Shown one piece after another: positions 15,173-24,552 of a stretch of 64,000 nt of DNA. The stretch spans positions 1 through 64,000 of the forward strand of contig NZ_CANLDB010000010.1 in NCBI RefSeq assembly GCF_947489365.1, in the 5' to 3' direction. Below the pieces are notes generated by a model. It made no database searches. It worked only from the letters and a program-made list of their open reading frames with translations, and was not told where the DNA came from. The translations under genes were made by a program, and so were the position numbers. Every line of letters begins with the position of its first letter. Position 1 is the first letter of the stretch. The stretch is from an uncultured Nocardioides sp. GTDB taxonomy: Bacteria; Actinomycetota; Actinomycetes; Propionibacteriales; Nocardioidaceae.

Positions 15173-16470
15173 TGAGCACCGCCAGCCAGGAGAGCACCGG
15201 CGAGAGCACCGCCACCAACATGGACCTGCTGCGGTTCGCCACCGCGGGCTCCGTGGACGACGGCAAGTCGACCCTCATCGGTCGCCTGCTGCTCGACTCG
15301 AAGTCGATCTTCTCCGACCAGATGGAGGCCGTCGAGGCCACCAGCGCGTCGAAGGGCTACGACTACACCGACCTCGCGCTGCTGACCGACGGTCTGCGCT
15401 CCGAGCGCGAGCAGGGCATCACCATCGACGTGGCGTACCGCTACTTCGCGACCCCGCAGCGCAAGTTCATCATCGCGGACACCCCGGGCCACGTGCAGTA
15501 CACGCGGAACATGGTCACCGGCGCCTCGACGTCCGACCTGGGCCTCGTGCTCGTCGACGCCCGCCAGGGCCTCACCGAGCAGTCCCGCCGCCACGCGGTG
15601 ATCCTGTCGCTGCTCCGCGTGCCGCACCTCGTGCTGGCCGTCAACAAGATGGACCTCGTCGACTTCGACCAGGCCACCTACCAGCGGATCCACGACGAGT
15701 TCACGCAGTTCGCGACGAAGCTGAACATCCCGGACCTCGAGGTCATCCCGATCTCGGCGCTCCAGGGGGACAACGTCGTGAACCGCTCCGAGAACATGAG
15801 CTGGTACTCCGGTCCCACGCTCATGCACCACCTCGAGAACGTCCACGTCGCCTCCGACCGCGACCTGATCGACGCCCGCTTCCCGGTCCAGTACGTCGTG
15901 CGCCCGAAGTCCGACGCCCACCACGACTACCGCGGCTTCGGCGGCCAGGTCGCCGGCGGCGTCCTCAAGCCCGGCGACGAGGTCGTCGTCCTGCCCTCGG
16001 GCATGACCTCGACCATCGAGGGCATCGACCTGTTCGACAAGGAGGTCCCCGAGGCCTTCCCGCCGATGTCGGTCACGGTGCGTCTCACCGACGACGTCGA
16101 CGTCTCCCGCGGCGACATGATCGCCCGGGTCAACAACGCGCCGAAGCCCAGCCAGGACATCGACGCGATGGTCTGCTGGATGACCACCGCCCCGCTGAAG
16201 CCGCGTCAGAAGCTCGCGATCAAGCACACGACGCGCACGGGCCGGGCCCTGGTCAAGGACATCCAGTACCGCCTCGACGTCAACACGCTGCACCGTGACC
16301 AGGAGACCAAGGAGCTCGGGGTCAACGAGATCGGCCGCGTCCAGCTGCGCACCACCGTGCCGCTGCTCGCCGACCCCTACTCGAAGAACCGCACCACCGG
16401 CTCCTTCATCCTCATCGACGAGGCCACCGGCGTCACCGTCGGCGCCGGGATGATCAACTCCGGCACCTGA
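15172..16470 (+). CDS. cysN: Sulfate adenylyltransferase subunit 1 (GTPase)
   Basis: The 432-residue protein is a complete stand-alone CysN without a fused APS kinase domain. The GTPase motifs are AGSVDDGKSTLIGRLL (G1, near 25-40), DTPGHVQYTRNM (G3) and NKMDLVDF (G4). Two beta-barrel domains follow. GTP hydrolysis drives APS formation by CysD. The 3' half of this gene, 15811-16440, is duplicated at 23815-24444. A hairpin 20 bp downstream (16490-16521) lies between cysN and the convergent subtilase gene. Confidence 0.97.
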   Translation: MSTASQESTGESTATNMDLLRFATAGSVDDGKSTLIGRLLLDSKSIFSDQMEAVEATSASKGYDYTDLALLTDGLRSEREQGITIDVAYRYFATPQRKFIIADTPGHVQYTRNMVTGASTSDLGLVLVDARQGLTEQSRRHAVILSLLRVPHLVLAVNKMDLVDFDQATYQRIHDEFTQFATKLNIPDLEVIPISALQGDNVVNRSENMSWYSGPTLMHHLENVHVASDRDLIDARFPVQYVVRPKSDAHHDYRGFGGQVAGGVLKPGDEVVVLPSGMTSTIEGIDLFDKEVPEAFPPMSVTVRLTDDVDVSRGDMIARVNNAPKPSQDIDAMVCWMTTAPLKPRQKLAIKHTTRTGRALVKDIQYRLDVNTLHRDQETKELGVNEIGRVQLRTTVPLLADPYSKNRTTGSFILIDEATGVTVGAGMINSGT

Positions 16471-16489
16471 GCCCACCGTCACCACCCGC

Positions 16490-16521
16490 ACGGCCCGTCG
16501 TCCTCATGGACGGCGGGCCGT
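16490..16521. terminator. Bidirectional hairpin terminator between cysN and subtilase A
   Basis: ACGGCCCGTCGTCC at 16490-16503 and GGACGGCGGGCCGT at 16508-16521 form a 14-bp stem (one G-U type pair) with a TCAT loop. It serves both convergent genes. Confidence 0.75.
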
Positions 16522-16541
16522 CGCCGTTGACCCCTCGGGGC

Positions 16542-18992
16542 TCAGCCACGCACGTTCGAGGCCACCAGCGCGTAGTCCTGGTCCAGGGGTTCGTCGTTCC
16601 CTGGCACGCCATCGGCGTTCACACCGCGAGCGACCACCCGCACCGTGACCGGCCCGCTCACACCCGGCGGTAGGAACACGTTCTCGAGGTTGTTGCGGGG
16701 GTCCGCGGCACCGCCGGCGACGGAGGTGCTGCCGCTGAACACGTTGCCGCGGTAGGTCTGGCCGCCCGCGATGACCTCCAGGTCGAGGTCGTTCACCCAC
16801 GCGTTGCCGGTGGTGGCGCCGGGGACGTCGGTGAAGGCGAGGCTCACCCGCACGGGTCGCGTGGAGTCGACGACCCGGCCGGACCACGACTCCTCCTGGC
16901 CCGCCGCCGTGAACGTCTCGTTGTCAGCCTGGTCGCGCACCACCCGGGCCAGTGACGACTCCGTCAACCGCCCGAGGTTCGGCACACCCCAGCCCTGGCC
17001 GGTTGCGGGCAGCGTGCCGCCCGCGCCATCGCCGGTGAGGTAGCGCGGGGTGTTCACCATCAGCGCGCGCAGCATGGCTGGGCTGGCGGTGCGTCCTGGC
17101 GCGAGCACGCGCCCGTAGTACTCCTGCGCCAGCGACACCGCACCGGCGACGGCGGGGGCGGCGTGGCTGGTGCCGCTGGACCAGGTGTACCGAGTCTGGC
17201 CCCTCGGGTGGTACCGGTTGTCTTGCGCCCCGCAGACACTGGCGCCGTCGAACGAGGGGTCTTGACTGGCCGGACCCTGGACGTGGGTGCCTGCCGCCAC
17301 CACGTCCGGCTTGGCGCGCCCGTCGCGCGTGGGGCCCAGGGAGGAGAACTTGGCGATGTCCGAGTCGTTGTCTGCGTATCTCACCCCGCAGCCGTCGAGC
17401 CGGCCCTGCTCGCGCACGTTCTCGGTCGCTCCGACGGTGAGCACGTTCTTGGCCGTGCCGGGCGACCCGACGGTGTACAGGCCCCCGTCCTCCCCGGCGC
17501 CGTCGTTGCCTGCCGAGAAGACGTGCAGCATCTCCTGCGTCCCGGGCGTGAGCATGCTGGCGTCCCGCGTCAGGGCGTCGTACGCCTGCGCGTTTGCGGT
17601 GTACGCACCGTAATCGCTCGACCCCCACGAGTTGGTGGTGAGATCGGCACCCTCTGCGAAGGCCCGTTCGACGACCCCCACCGGCGTACCGCCGCAGCTG
17701 CTGCGATCGTGGCGGCCATCGAACCGGAAGACCTTGACCCCGGAAAGCCGACCGTACGGGGAGACACCGAGCCCGTACTGGTAGCCGGCCCGGTCCTCGT
17801 GCGCCGCGCCCGACCTGACGTTGTAACCGCCGACGATGCCCGCGTCGATCGTGCCGTGACCACTCGTGTCCCGGGCGGCTGGATCGCCAGTGCAGTTGCC
17901 GTTGACGACGAGCCGGTCCGGGCTTCCCGACCGCGGCCCGGCGAAGTCGGGATGCCTCGGCGTGTCCGAACCGGTGTCGATCCCGCTGTCGACCACCGCG
18001 ACCTGGGGATAGCTCGAGGGGGTGGTCGGGAAGCCTCGGTTGCGGAGCCAGGCGAGGTAACCGGGCGCCCTCGGCACGGTCTTGCCCTCTCGCAGGACGA
18101 CGTTGCCTGCCAGGAGCTGGCTCTGCCTCTCGTCCTGGAGCTCAGGGGCGAGGTACGGCTCGACGTTGAAGACCCCCGGCAAAGACGCGATGTCGTCGAG
18201 GTCCGACCGCGAGGTCGTCACGGTCACCGACCGCAGCGCCGCCACGTCGAAGGCGGGCTGCACGACCGTGCGGCCCGCCAGCACGCTCCGCATCGAGGCA
18301 TCGACGCCCCGCACGACCTGCACCGTCACGTCGACGGTTTCCTCCCCTCCCCCGCGCGCGAGCGGGGCGAGGTCGGGTGAGAGGCGGTACGCCGGGTCGT
18401 AGGGCCCGCTGTACTGCACGTGCGGCGTCGTCCGGACCAGCGCGTCGAGGTCTGCCGCCGCGGCGGCGCTCGCCCAGACGATGTAGGCGTTGGTCGGCAG
18501 GTAGGCGACGATCTGCGCGCCGGTGCTCGTGATCTCGTCGAGCCAGGGCTGGGTGGCGGGACCGGCGAGCTGGACCAGGCGCAGCTGGTCCCCGCTGCTG
18601 ACCGGTGCGGCGAGGTAGGCCGGCGGCGGGACGCTTTCGGACGTGTCCAGCGTGCGGTCACGCAGTCCGATGCTCGCCAGCTGCGTCGAGCCGGCGAGAG
18701 AGCGGACCCCGGTCAACGGCCCGTCGTCCTCCGCCCGCCAGAGCGAGAAGGCACCGTAGTCGGCGATCTCCTCGGCGCCGGCCGCCTGAGCCGCCCGCAG
18801 GCTGCGTCGGTCGCGGACGTCGATGAGGGCCGACGGCTCGTCGCCTGCGCTGATGCCGACCCGACTGGGCCGGTCGGCGCCTGCACCGGGCTCAGGCACC
18901 GCTACCGCGACCGGACTCGCCGCCAGGGCGGCCAGGGCGAGGAGGCCGGTCGGCATCGCGATCCGGACCGAGAGGTGGTGACGACCTGCCAT
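16542..18992 (-). CDS. Secreted subtilisin-like serine protease A (S8 family)
   Basis: The 816-residue preproprotein has a signal peptide (about 1-32, LLALAALAASPVAVA), a propeptide-like region of roughly 280 residues, and an S8 catalytic domain with triad Asp335 (VAVVDSGIDTG), His379 (SGHGTI) and Ser609 (SSGTSHAAP). The oxyanion-site block is FSAGNDGAG. A C-terminal beta-sandwich (about 690-816) ends with WVNDLDLEV, GNVFSG and NNLENVFLP, as in large secreted subtilases. It probably degrades external or wall proteins. It is a close paralogue of the longer protease at 19283-23692, but stops where that protein continues into P-domain and FN3 modules. The ATG at 18992 gives the signal peptide and has an upstream GAGGGAG site. 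Confidence 0.93.
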   Translation of the reverse strand: MAGRHHLSVRIAMPTGLLALAALAASPVAVAVPEPGAGADRPSRVGISAGDEPSALIDVRDRRSLRAAQAAGAEEIADYGAFSLWRAEDDGPLTGVRSLAGSTQLASIGLRDRTLDTSESVPPPAYLAAPVSSGDQLRLVQLAGPATQPWLDEITSTGAQIVAYLPTNAYIVWASAAAAADLDALVRTTPHVQYSGPYDPAYRLSPDLAPLARGGGEETVDVTVQVVRGVDASMRSVLAGRTVVQPAFDVAALRSVTVTTSRSDLDDIASLPGVFNVEPYLAPELQDERQSQLLAGNVVLREGKTVPRAPGYLAWLRNRGFPTTPSSYPQVAVVDSGIDTGSDTPRHPDFAGPRSGSPDRLVVNGNCTGDPAARDTSGHGTIDAGIVGGYNVRSGAAHEDRAGYQYGLGVSPYGRLSGVKVFRFDGRHDRSSCGGTPVGVVERAFAEGADLTTNSWGSSDYGAYTANAQAYDALTRDASMLTPGTQEMLHVFSAGNDGAGEDGGLYTVGSPGTAKNVLTVGATENVREQGRLDGCGVRYADNDSDIAKFSSLGPTRDGRAKPDVVAAGTHVQGPASQDPSFDGASVCGAQDNRYHPRGQTRYTWSSGTSHAAPAVAGAVSLAQEYYGRVLAPGRTASPAMLRALMVNTPRYLTGDGAGGTLPATGQGWGVPNLGRLTESSLARVVRDQADNETFTAAGQEESWSGRVVDSTRPVRVSLAFTDVPGATTGNAWVNDLDLEVIAGGQTYRGNVFSGSTSVAGGAADPRNNLENVFLPPGVSGPVTVRVVARGVNADGVPGNDEPLDQDYALVASNVRG

Positions 18993-19225
18993 GGCCTGGC
19001 TCCCTCGTGATCCGGTCCGCGGAGTCGGATCGTACGACGGCAGCTCCGACATGGACATGGCGAAATGGCCGGACCTGTGGCTCCGGCGGACACGCTCGAG
19101 TTCTGCCGTGACGTCCCGACGGGCGCGTCCTCGAGCCCGGCGACGAGGAGGCGGCCGACGGTGAGGACGCGCTCGAGGTGCCGGTCCTCGGCGACCTCCG
19201 AACCGGTCTCGACCCGGAGCCGTAC
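18993..19225. other. Upstream region of subtilase A
   Basis: This is about 230 bp between the subtilase A start and the terminator of subtilase B. It should hold the subtilase A promoter on the minus strand. A short minus-strand frame with a coding-like composition (VVRLRVETGSEVAEDRHLER) starts inside the terminator hairpin, but has no start signals and is not called. No similarity to the upstream region of subtilase B is apparent. Confidence 0.4.
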
Positions 19226-19269
19226 GACCGCAGCCCCCGCCACCGCGGGCGCTGACGGGGGCTGCGGTC
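19226..19269. terminator. Hairpin terminator of subtilase B
   Basis: GACCGCAGCCCCC at 19226-19238 pairs perfectly (13 bp) with 19257-19269 around an 18-nt loop. On the minus strand it starts 14 bp past the TAG of the subtilase B gene. Confidence 0.7.
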
Positions 19270-19282
19270 CGGGCGCGCCGTC

Positions 19283-22200
19283 CTAGCGGCGCACCGTCAC
19301 CGTGACCGGTTTGCTCCCGGCCGAGCGTCCGATCGCGTTGACGGCCACGACGGTGAAGCTGTGCTTCCCGGGGCGGAGGCCGCGGACGACGAGCTTGGTC
19401 GGCGTGGCCGACACCTTCTTCGTGACGTCGCCGGTGGTGACCTCGTACCTCGTGATCGGCGACCCGTTGGCCGCGGGTGCCGTCCAGCGCAGGGTCACGT
19501 CGCGTCCGCTCACCGAGGCGGTGGGCTTGTCGACCTGCTCCGGCCTGCCCGCCGGGACCACGGCAGCGCTCGTCGGCGAGGCCGTCGAGCTGCCCACGTC
19601 GTTGGTCGCCACGACCCTGAAGCGGTAGGCCGTCCCGTTCCGCAGCCCCGGCACGACGGCCTGGGTGGCCCATCCTCCGACCGTGACGCTCGCGCCACCC
19701 GGGGACGCCGTCACCGTGTACCCGGTGATCTCCGCGCCGTTGGTCGCCGGAGCGGCCCAGGTGACCTTCGCGCTCCGGTCACCGCGCGCGGCGGTGGGTC
19801 GGCCGACCCGCCCCGGGACCCCCGCGGGCGTCACCGCGTCGGAGGCCTCCGAAGGCGCGGAGTCCCCCGTCGCGTTGGTGGCCACGACGGTGAAGGTGTA
19901 CGCCGTGCCGTTGTCGAGCCCGGTCACGGTCGCCGAGGTCGCTCCGCCGGCGGTGGACGCGGTGGCCCCGCCCGGCGACGCCGTGACGGTGTACCCGGTC
20001 ACGTCCTGCCCGAGGACGTCGGCGGGCTCCCAGGAGACGGTCGCCTGCCGGTCACCTCGCGTCGCGGTCGGCTTGTCGACCGCGTTCGGCACGCTGTCGT
20101 CGTCGGTAACGGTCACCTCGACGGAGTCGCCGTCACGGAAGCGCACGGCGTCGCTGCTGGCGGTGATGGTGAACGTCTCGGACTCCTCGATCGCGGCGTC
20201 GTCGATCAGCGGGACGACGGCGGCCTGCAGGTCGGAGTCGCCCGGTCCCCAGGTCACGGTCACCGGGTCCCCGACGAAGTCCTCCCCTGCCGTCGCGGTG
20301 CCGTCGGAAGGGGTGAACGTGACGCTGACGGGATCGTCCGGGTCGCGTCCGCTCAGCGTCACCGGCACCTCGGCGATGCCGGCGCTGGCGCCGGCCCTCT
20401 CGGACGCGTCCCGGGGCTGGTCCAGCTCGCCGTTCACGCGGATCGGCTCGCACGCGCTGTACACGGCGGGGAGGGTCTCGAGACTCCAGCTGGCGAGCGA
20501 CCCGACATCACCGGCCTGCCTGTCGTTGACCTCGAGGCGCCAGACCCCGGCGAGGGGGAGGTCGGCCAGGGCAGCCAGCGGACGCTCGGGACGGAAGCTC
20601 CCCGTGAAGGGCGGGGATGCCGCACCGATGGCGGTTGCCGCCGCGTCGTCGAAGACCGTGTCGGTGAAGTTGTCGCCCGAGCCGCCACGGTTGGTGACCA
20701 GTGGGACTCGCGTGCCGTCGGGGGCGACCAGCGTGACCGCCAGGTCGGCGTCCCAGGTGTGGGTCATCGACATGCGCACGCGGGCCGAGGCCAGCCCGGC
20801 GGTCTCCGTCGAGGGGATGGACACGGTGGAGGTGATCGTCTGCTTGTCGACGATCCACTGCGGCAGGTCCGTCGCGGACCAGGTCGTCGGGGCGCCAGCG
20901 GCAGGATCGCCTCCGACCCGGAAGCGCAGGTCCTCGGACACGCTCTGCCCGTCCACCGTGTAGACGTGCCGTAGGACGACGAAGGCACCGCAGCCGGCGT
21001 CCCGCGTCACCTGGACCCGGTAGGGCTCGACGTTGCTCCCCGTCTGCCCCCCCGAGATGGGGTCGTAGGTCGACGATCCTCGCCGCACCACCGCGGGTCC
21101 CGAGACCACGGTCAGGGTTCCGGCACCTGCCGGGAGGGCCGGCCCCGGCGCAGCCTTGACGGACGCCGTGACGGCACCGACCTCTCCGGGCAGCATGACG
21201 GTGTCGGCGTCCGCGCTGTCGGCGAGGACGAGACCGCCGGTGAGCGCGGACGGCTGGTCCACCGGATCACGCAGGTTGGACGCGACGAGGGCGAAGTCCT
21301 GGTCGAGCGCTGCGCCGTTGCCCGGGACGCCGTCGCCGTTGATGCCACGGGCCACGACCTTGACGCTCACCGGTCCGCTCGTGCCGGCGGGCAGGAACAC
21401 GTTCTCGAGGTTGTTGCGGGCGTCGGCGGTCCCACCGGTCGTCGAGGTGCCGCCGCTGAACACGTTGCCGCGGTACGTCGCACCGCCGGCTGTGACCTCG
21501 AGGTCGAGGTCGTTGACCCAGGCGTTGCCCGTGGTCGACCCGGGCGTGTCCGTGAAGGCCAGGCTGATGCGCACGGGTCGGCCGGTGTCGGAGACCCGGC
21601 CGGTCCAGGTCTGTGCCTCCCCTGCCGCCGCGAAGGTGGCGTTGTCGTCCTGGTCCCGGACCACGCGGGAGAGAGAGGTGTCGGTCAGCTCACCGAGGTC
21701 GGGGACGCCCCAGCCCTGACCGGCGGCGGGGAGGTTGCCCCCGGCACCCGCACCGGTGATGTAGCGGGGCGTGTTGACCATCAGCGCACGGAGCATCGCG
21801 GGGCTCGCGGTCCGCCCCGGGTCCAGCGTCCGCCCGTAGTACTCCTGCGCCAGCGAGACGGCACCCGCGACAGCGGGCGTGGAGTGGCTGGTGCCACTCG
21901 ACCAGGTGTAGCGGGTCTGTCCGGCGGGCCGGTACCGGTCGCTGGGCATCGCACAGACCCCGGAGCCGTCGAAGCCGGGATCCTGGCTCGCGGGTCCCTC
22001 CACGTGGGTTCCGGCTGCCACCACGTCGGGCTTCATCCGGAGGTCGGTCGTCGGCCCACGGGAGGAGAAGGTGGCCAGGTCGGAGTCGCTGTCGCCGTTG
22101 CCCTCGTTGCAACCGTCGATCGTGCCCTGCTCGCGGACGTTCTCGGTCGCGCCGACGGTCAGCACGTTCTTGGCTGTACCGGGCGAGCCGATGGTGCGTG

Positions 22201-23692
22201 CGCCCGACCCGTCGTTGCCGGCGGAGAAGACGTGCAGCATCTGCTGGAGCCCGGCGGTCGACGCACTGGCGTCGCGGGTCAGCGCGTCGTACGCCTGGGC
22301 GTCGGCGTTGTAGGCGCCGTTGACCGGGGCGCCCCACGAGTTCGTCGTCAGGTCGGCACCGCCCGCGAAGGCGTTCTGCACCACTCCGGCGGGCGTCGAC
22401 CCGCAGCGGCTGATGCTGTAGTTCCCGGCGTTGGTGAAGATCTTGACGCTGGAGAGTCGGCCGTACGGTGAGACGCCCAGCCCGTACTGGTAGCCGTCGG
22501 CGTCCTCGTGGGCTGCCCCGGTGTCGGTGTTGTAGCCGCCGACGATCCCGGCGTTGATGGTGCCGTGGCCGCCGACGTCGTTGGCGGCGGCGTCGGTGGT
22601 GCAGTTGGCGTTGGTCGCCAGGCGGTCCGTGCCGCCCGTCCCGGGTCCGACGAAGTCGGGGTGCACAGGGGTGTCGGAGCCGGTGTCGAAACCGCCGTCG
22701 ACGACGGCGACCTGCGGGTAGCTCGACGGAGAGGTCGGGAACCCACGACTCTCGAGCCACTGCTCGTAGCCGGGGGCTGTCGGGACCGTCTTCCCGTTCT
22801 GGGTGGTGACGTTGCCGGCGAGCAGCTGGTTCTGCCGCTCGTCGTCCATCTCGGGGGCGACGTAGGGCTCGACGTTGAACACCCCCGGGAGGGAGGCAAG
22901 ATCGTCGAGGTCGGACCTGGTCGCAGAGACGGTGACCGCGCGCAGCCCCGCCGCGTCGAACTCCGGTCGCACCACCTCGCGACCGGCGAGCACCGTCCGC
23001 AGGCTGGCGCCGTCCTCGGGAACGACCTGCACCGTCACGTCGACGGTCTGATCGCCGCCCCGACGGGTGGCGGTGAGCAGATCCGGCGCGAGTCGGTACG
23101 CCGGGTCGTAGGGCCCGCTGTACTGCACGTACGAGGTCGTGCGGACGAGCTTGTCGAGATCGGCCGCCGCGTCGGTGTCTGCCCACACGACGTAGGCGTT
23201 CGTCGGGAGGAAGCTGACGGTCTCCGCGCCGGTCGCCGTCACGTCGTCGAGCCACGCCTGCGTGGCCGGACCGGCGAACTGGACGATCCGCAGCTGCTGG
23301 CCGGTCACGCTCGGTGCTGCGAGGTACGACGGCGCCGGGACGTTCTCGGAGGTGTCCAGGGTGCGGTCCCGCAGGCCGATGCTCGTCAGCGCCCCCGGCG
23401 GAGTGACCGAGCTGACGCCCGTCAGCGGCTCGTCGCCCGTCGCCTGCCACAGGGAGAAGGTGCCGTAGTCAGCGATCTTCTCCGCCCCGGCCAAGCGGGC
23501 AGCCTTCAGGCTGCGCCGGTCGGTCGCGTCGATGAGCGCGGAGGCCTCCTCCCCACCGCTGATCCCGGTCCGGCTGGGGGTCTCCCCCGGGTCCGGCGCC
23601 GCGACGGCCGAGGGCACAGCGGCCACCGCCCCCAGTCCCAGGATCCCGGCCAACAGGCCGACCGATGCGGTGGAACGCAGACGACGCGTCAC
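19283..23692 (-). CDS. Large secreted multidomain subtilisin-like protease B (S8, P-domain, Calx-beta, three FN3)
   Basis: The 1469-residue protein begins with a signal peptide (about 1-32, ending AVAAPDPG). The propeptide and S8 domain are paralogous to subtilase A: Asp332 (VVDGGFDTG), His376 (GGHGTI) and Ser602 (SSGTSHSTP). The shared beta-sandwich ends near 820. Additional modules follow: a linker (about 825-940), a proprotein-convertase P-like domain (about 944-1076, with THTWDADLAVTLVAPDGT and SWSLETLP), a Calx-beta domain (about 1105-1200, TATAGEDFVGDPVTVTW and ESETFTITA) and three fibronectin type III repeats to the end. The extra modules probably anchor it to surface polymers or protein partners. 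GTG 23692 follows an AGAGGGGG site. Confidence 0.93.
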   Translation of the reverse strand: MTRRLRSTASVGLLAGILGLGAVAAVPSAVAAPDPGETPSRTGISGGEEASALIDATDRRSLKAARLAGAEKIADYGTFSLWQATGDEPLTGVSSVTPPGALTSIGLRDRTLDTSENVPAPSYLAAPSVTGQQLRIVQFAGPATQAWLDDVTATGAETVSFLPTNAYVVWADTDAAADLDKLVRTTSYVQYSGPYDPAYRLAPDLLTATRRGGDQTVDVTVQVVPEDGASLRTVLAGREVVRPEFDAAGLRAVTVSATRSDLDDLASLPGVFNVEPYVAPEMDDERQNQLLAGNVTTQNGKTVPTAPGYEQWLESRGFPTSPSSYPQVAVVDGGFDTGSDTPVHPDFVGPGTGGTDRLATNANCTTDAAANDVGGHGTINAGIVGGYNTDTGAAHEDADGYQYGLGVSPYGRLSSVKIFTNAGNYSISRCGSTPAGVVQNAFAGGADLTTNSWGAPVNGAYNADAQAYDALTRDASASTAGLQQMLHVFSAGNDGSGARTIGSPGTAKNVLTVGATENVREQGTIDGCNEGNGDSDSDLATFSSRGPTTDLRMKPDVVAAGTHVEGPASQDPGFDGSGVCAMPSDRYRPAGQTRYTWSSGTSHSTPAVAGAVSLAQEYYGRTLDPGRTASPAMLRALMVNTPRYITGAGAGGNLPAAGQGWGVPDLGELTDTSLSRVVRDQDDNATFAAAGEAQTWTGRVSDTGRPVRISLAFTDTPGSTTGNAWVNDLDLEVTAGGATYRGNVFSGGTSTTGGTADARNNLENVFLPAGTSGPVSVKVVARGINGDGVPGNGAALDQDFALVASNLRDPVDQPSALTGGLVLADSADADTVMLPGEVGAVTASVKAAPGPALPAGAGTLTVVSGPAVVRRGSSTYDPISGGQTGSNVEPYRVQVTRDAGCGAFVVLRHVYTVDGQSVSEDLRFRVGGDPAAGAPTTWSATDLPQWIVDKQTITSTVSIPSTETAGLASARVRMSMTHTWDADLAVTLVAPDGTRVPLVTNRGGSGDNFTDTVFDDAAATAIGAASPPFTGSFRPERPLAALADLPLAGVWRLEVNDRQAGDVGSLASWSLETLPAVYSACEPIRVNGELDQPRDASERAGASAGIAEVPVTLSGRDPDDPVSVTFTPSDGTATAGEDFVGDPVTVTWGPGDSDLQAAVVPLIDDAAIEESETFTITASSDAVRFRDGDSVEVTVTDDDSVPNAVDKPTATRGDRQATVSWEPADVLGQDVTGYTVTASPGGATASTAGGATSATVTGLDNGTAYTFTVVATNATGDSAPSEASDAVTPAGVPGRVGRPTAARGDRSAKVTWAAPATNGAEITGYTVTASPGGASVTVGGWATQAVVPGLRNGTAYRFRVVATNDVGSSTASPTSAAVVPAGRPEQVDKPTASVSGRDVTLRWTAPAANGSPITRYEVTTGDVTKKVSATPTKLVVRGLRPGKHSFTVVAVNAIGRSAGSKPVTVTVRR

Positions 23693-23814
23693 GTGGTGCC
23701 CCCTCTGTCACGCCGCCCACGACGGGCACGCACACGGGCGGGAATCTAGGTCGTCCGCACCTCAATCAACCCGCGATGTTGGCTCAAGATCGACTCAACT
23801 TTGGCCACCTCATG

Positions 23815-24444
23815 GGTCCCCCGTTCATGCACCACCTCGAGAACGTCCACGTCGCCTCCGACCGCGACCTGATCGACGCCCGCTTCCCGGTGCAGTACGT
23901 CGTGCGCCCGAAGTCGGACGCCCACCACGACTACCGCGGCTTCGGCGGCCAGGTCGCCGACGGCGTCCTCAAGCCGGGCGACGAGGTCGTCGTCCTGCCC
24001 TCGGGCATGACCTCGACCATCGAGGGCATCGACCTGTTCGACACCGAGGTCCCCGAGGCCTTCCCGCCGATGTCGGTCACGGTTCGTCTTACCGACGACG
24101 TCGACGTCTCCCGCGGCGACATGATCGCCCGGGTCAACAACGCGCCGAAGCCCAGCCAGGACATCGACGCGATGGTCCGTTGGATGACCACCGCCCCGCT
24201 CAAGCCGCGTCAGAAGCTCGCGATCAAGCACACGACGCGCACGGGCCGGGCCCTGGTGAAGGACATCCACTACCGCCTCGACGTCAACACGCTGCACCGT
24301 GACCAGGAGACCAAGGAGCTCGGGGTCAACGAGATCGGCCGCGTCCAGCTGCGCACCACCGTGCCGCTGCTCGCCGACCCCTACTCGAAGAACCGCACCA
24401 CCGGCTCCTTCATCCTCATCGACGAGGCCACCGGCGTCACCGTC
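23815..24444 (+). pseudogene. Truncated duplicate of the 3' half of cysN
   Basis: This 630-bp block aligns without a gap to 15811-16440 of cysN (constant offset 8004). By eye there are 15 mismatches, about 97.6% identity, and none in the last roughly 170 bp. It encodes the two CysN beta-barrel domains from MHHLENVHVASD onward. The whole GTPase domain is missing, and the last ten CysN residues are replaced by unrelated sequence. Non-synonymous changes include Lys-to-Thr, Cys-to-Arg and Gln-to-His. The frame stays open, with ATG at 23776 or 23812 as possible starts and a run-through to 24744 antisense to an acyltransferase pseudogene. It is most likely non-functional; a small expressed protein cannot be excluded. 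Confidence 0.9.
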
Positions 24445-24552
24445 AGCGCGGGCCTCACGCCCCGGAGCGACGGCCACATCCAGGAAAACGAGCCCCGCCG
24501 TCTCCGCCCGCGCCGGAGTTGGCGGGCCATCGACACCCGGCCCCGACGACGC

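Noticed and set aside
18902..19243. Minus-strand 113-codon frame between the subtilases
   Set aside because: It starts inside the terminator hairpin, overlaps the signal peptide of subtilase A in another frame and has no ribosome site.
16542..19673. Extension of subtilase A to 19673
   Set aside because: It would run antisense-free but frame-shifted through the FN3 repeats of subtilase B; the signal peptide fixes the start at 18992.
19361..20974. Large plus-strand frames over subtilase B
   Set aside because: They are mirror frames of a high-GC gene, with Arg/Gly-rich composition and no domain.
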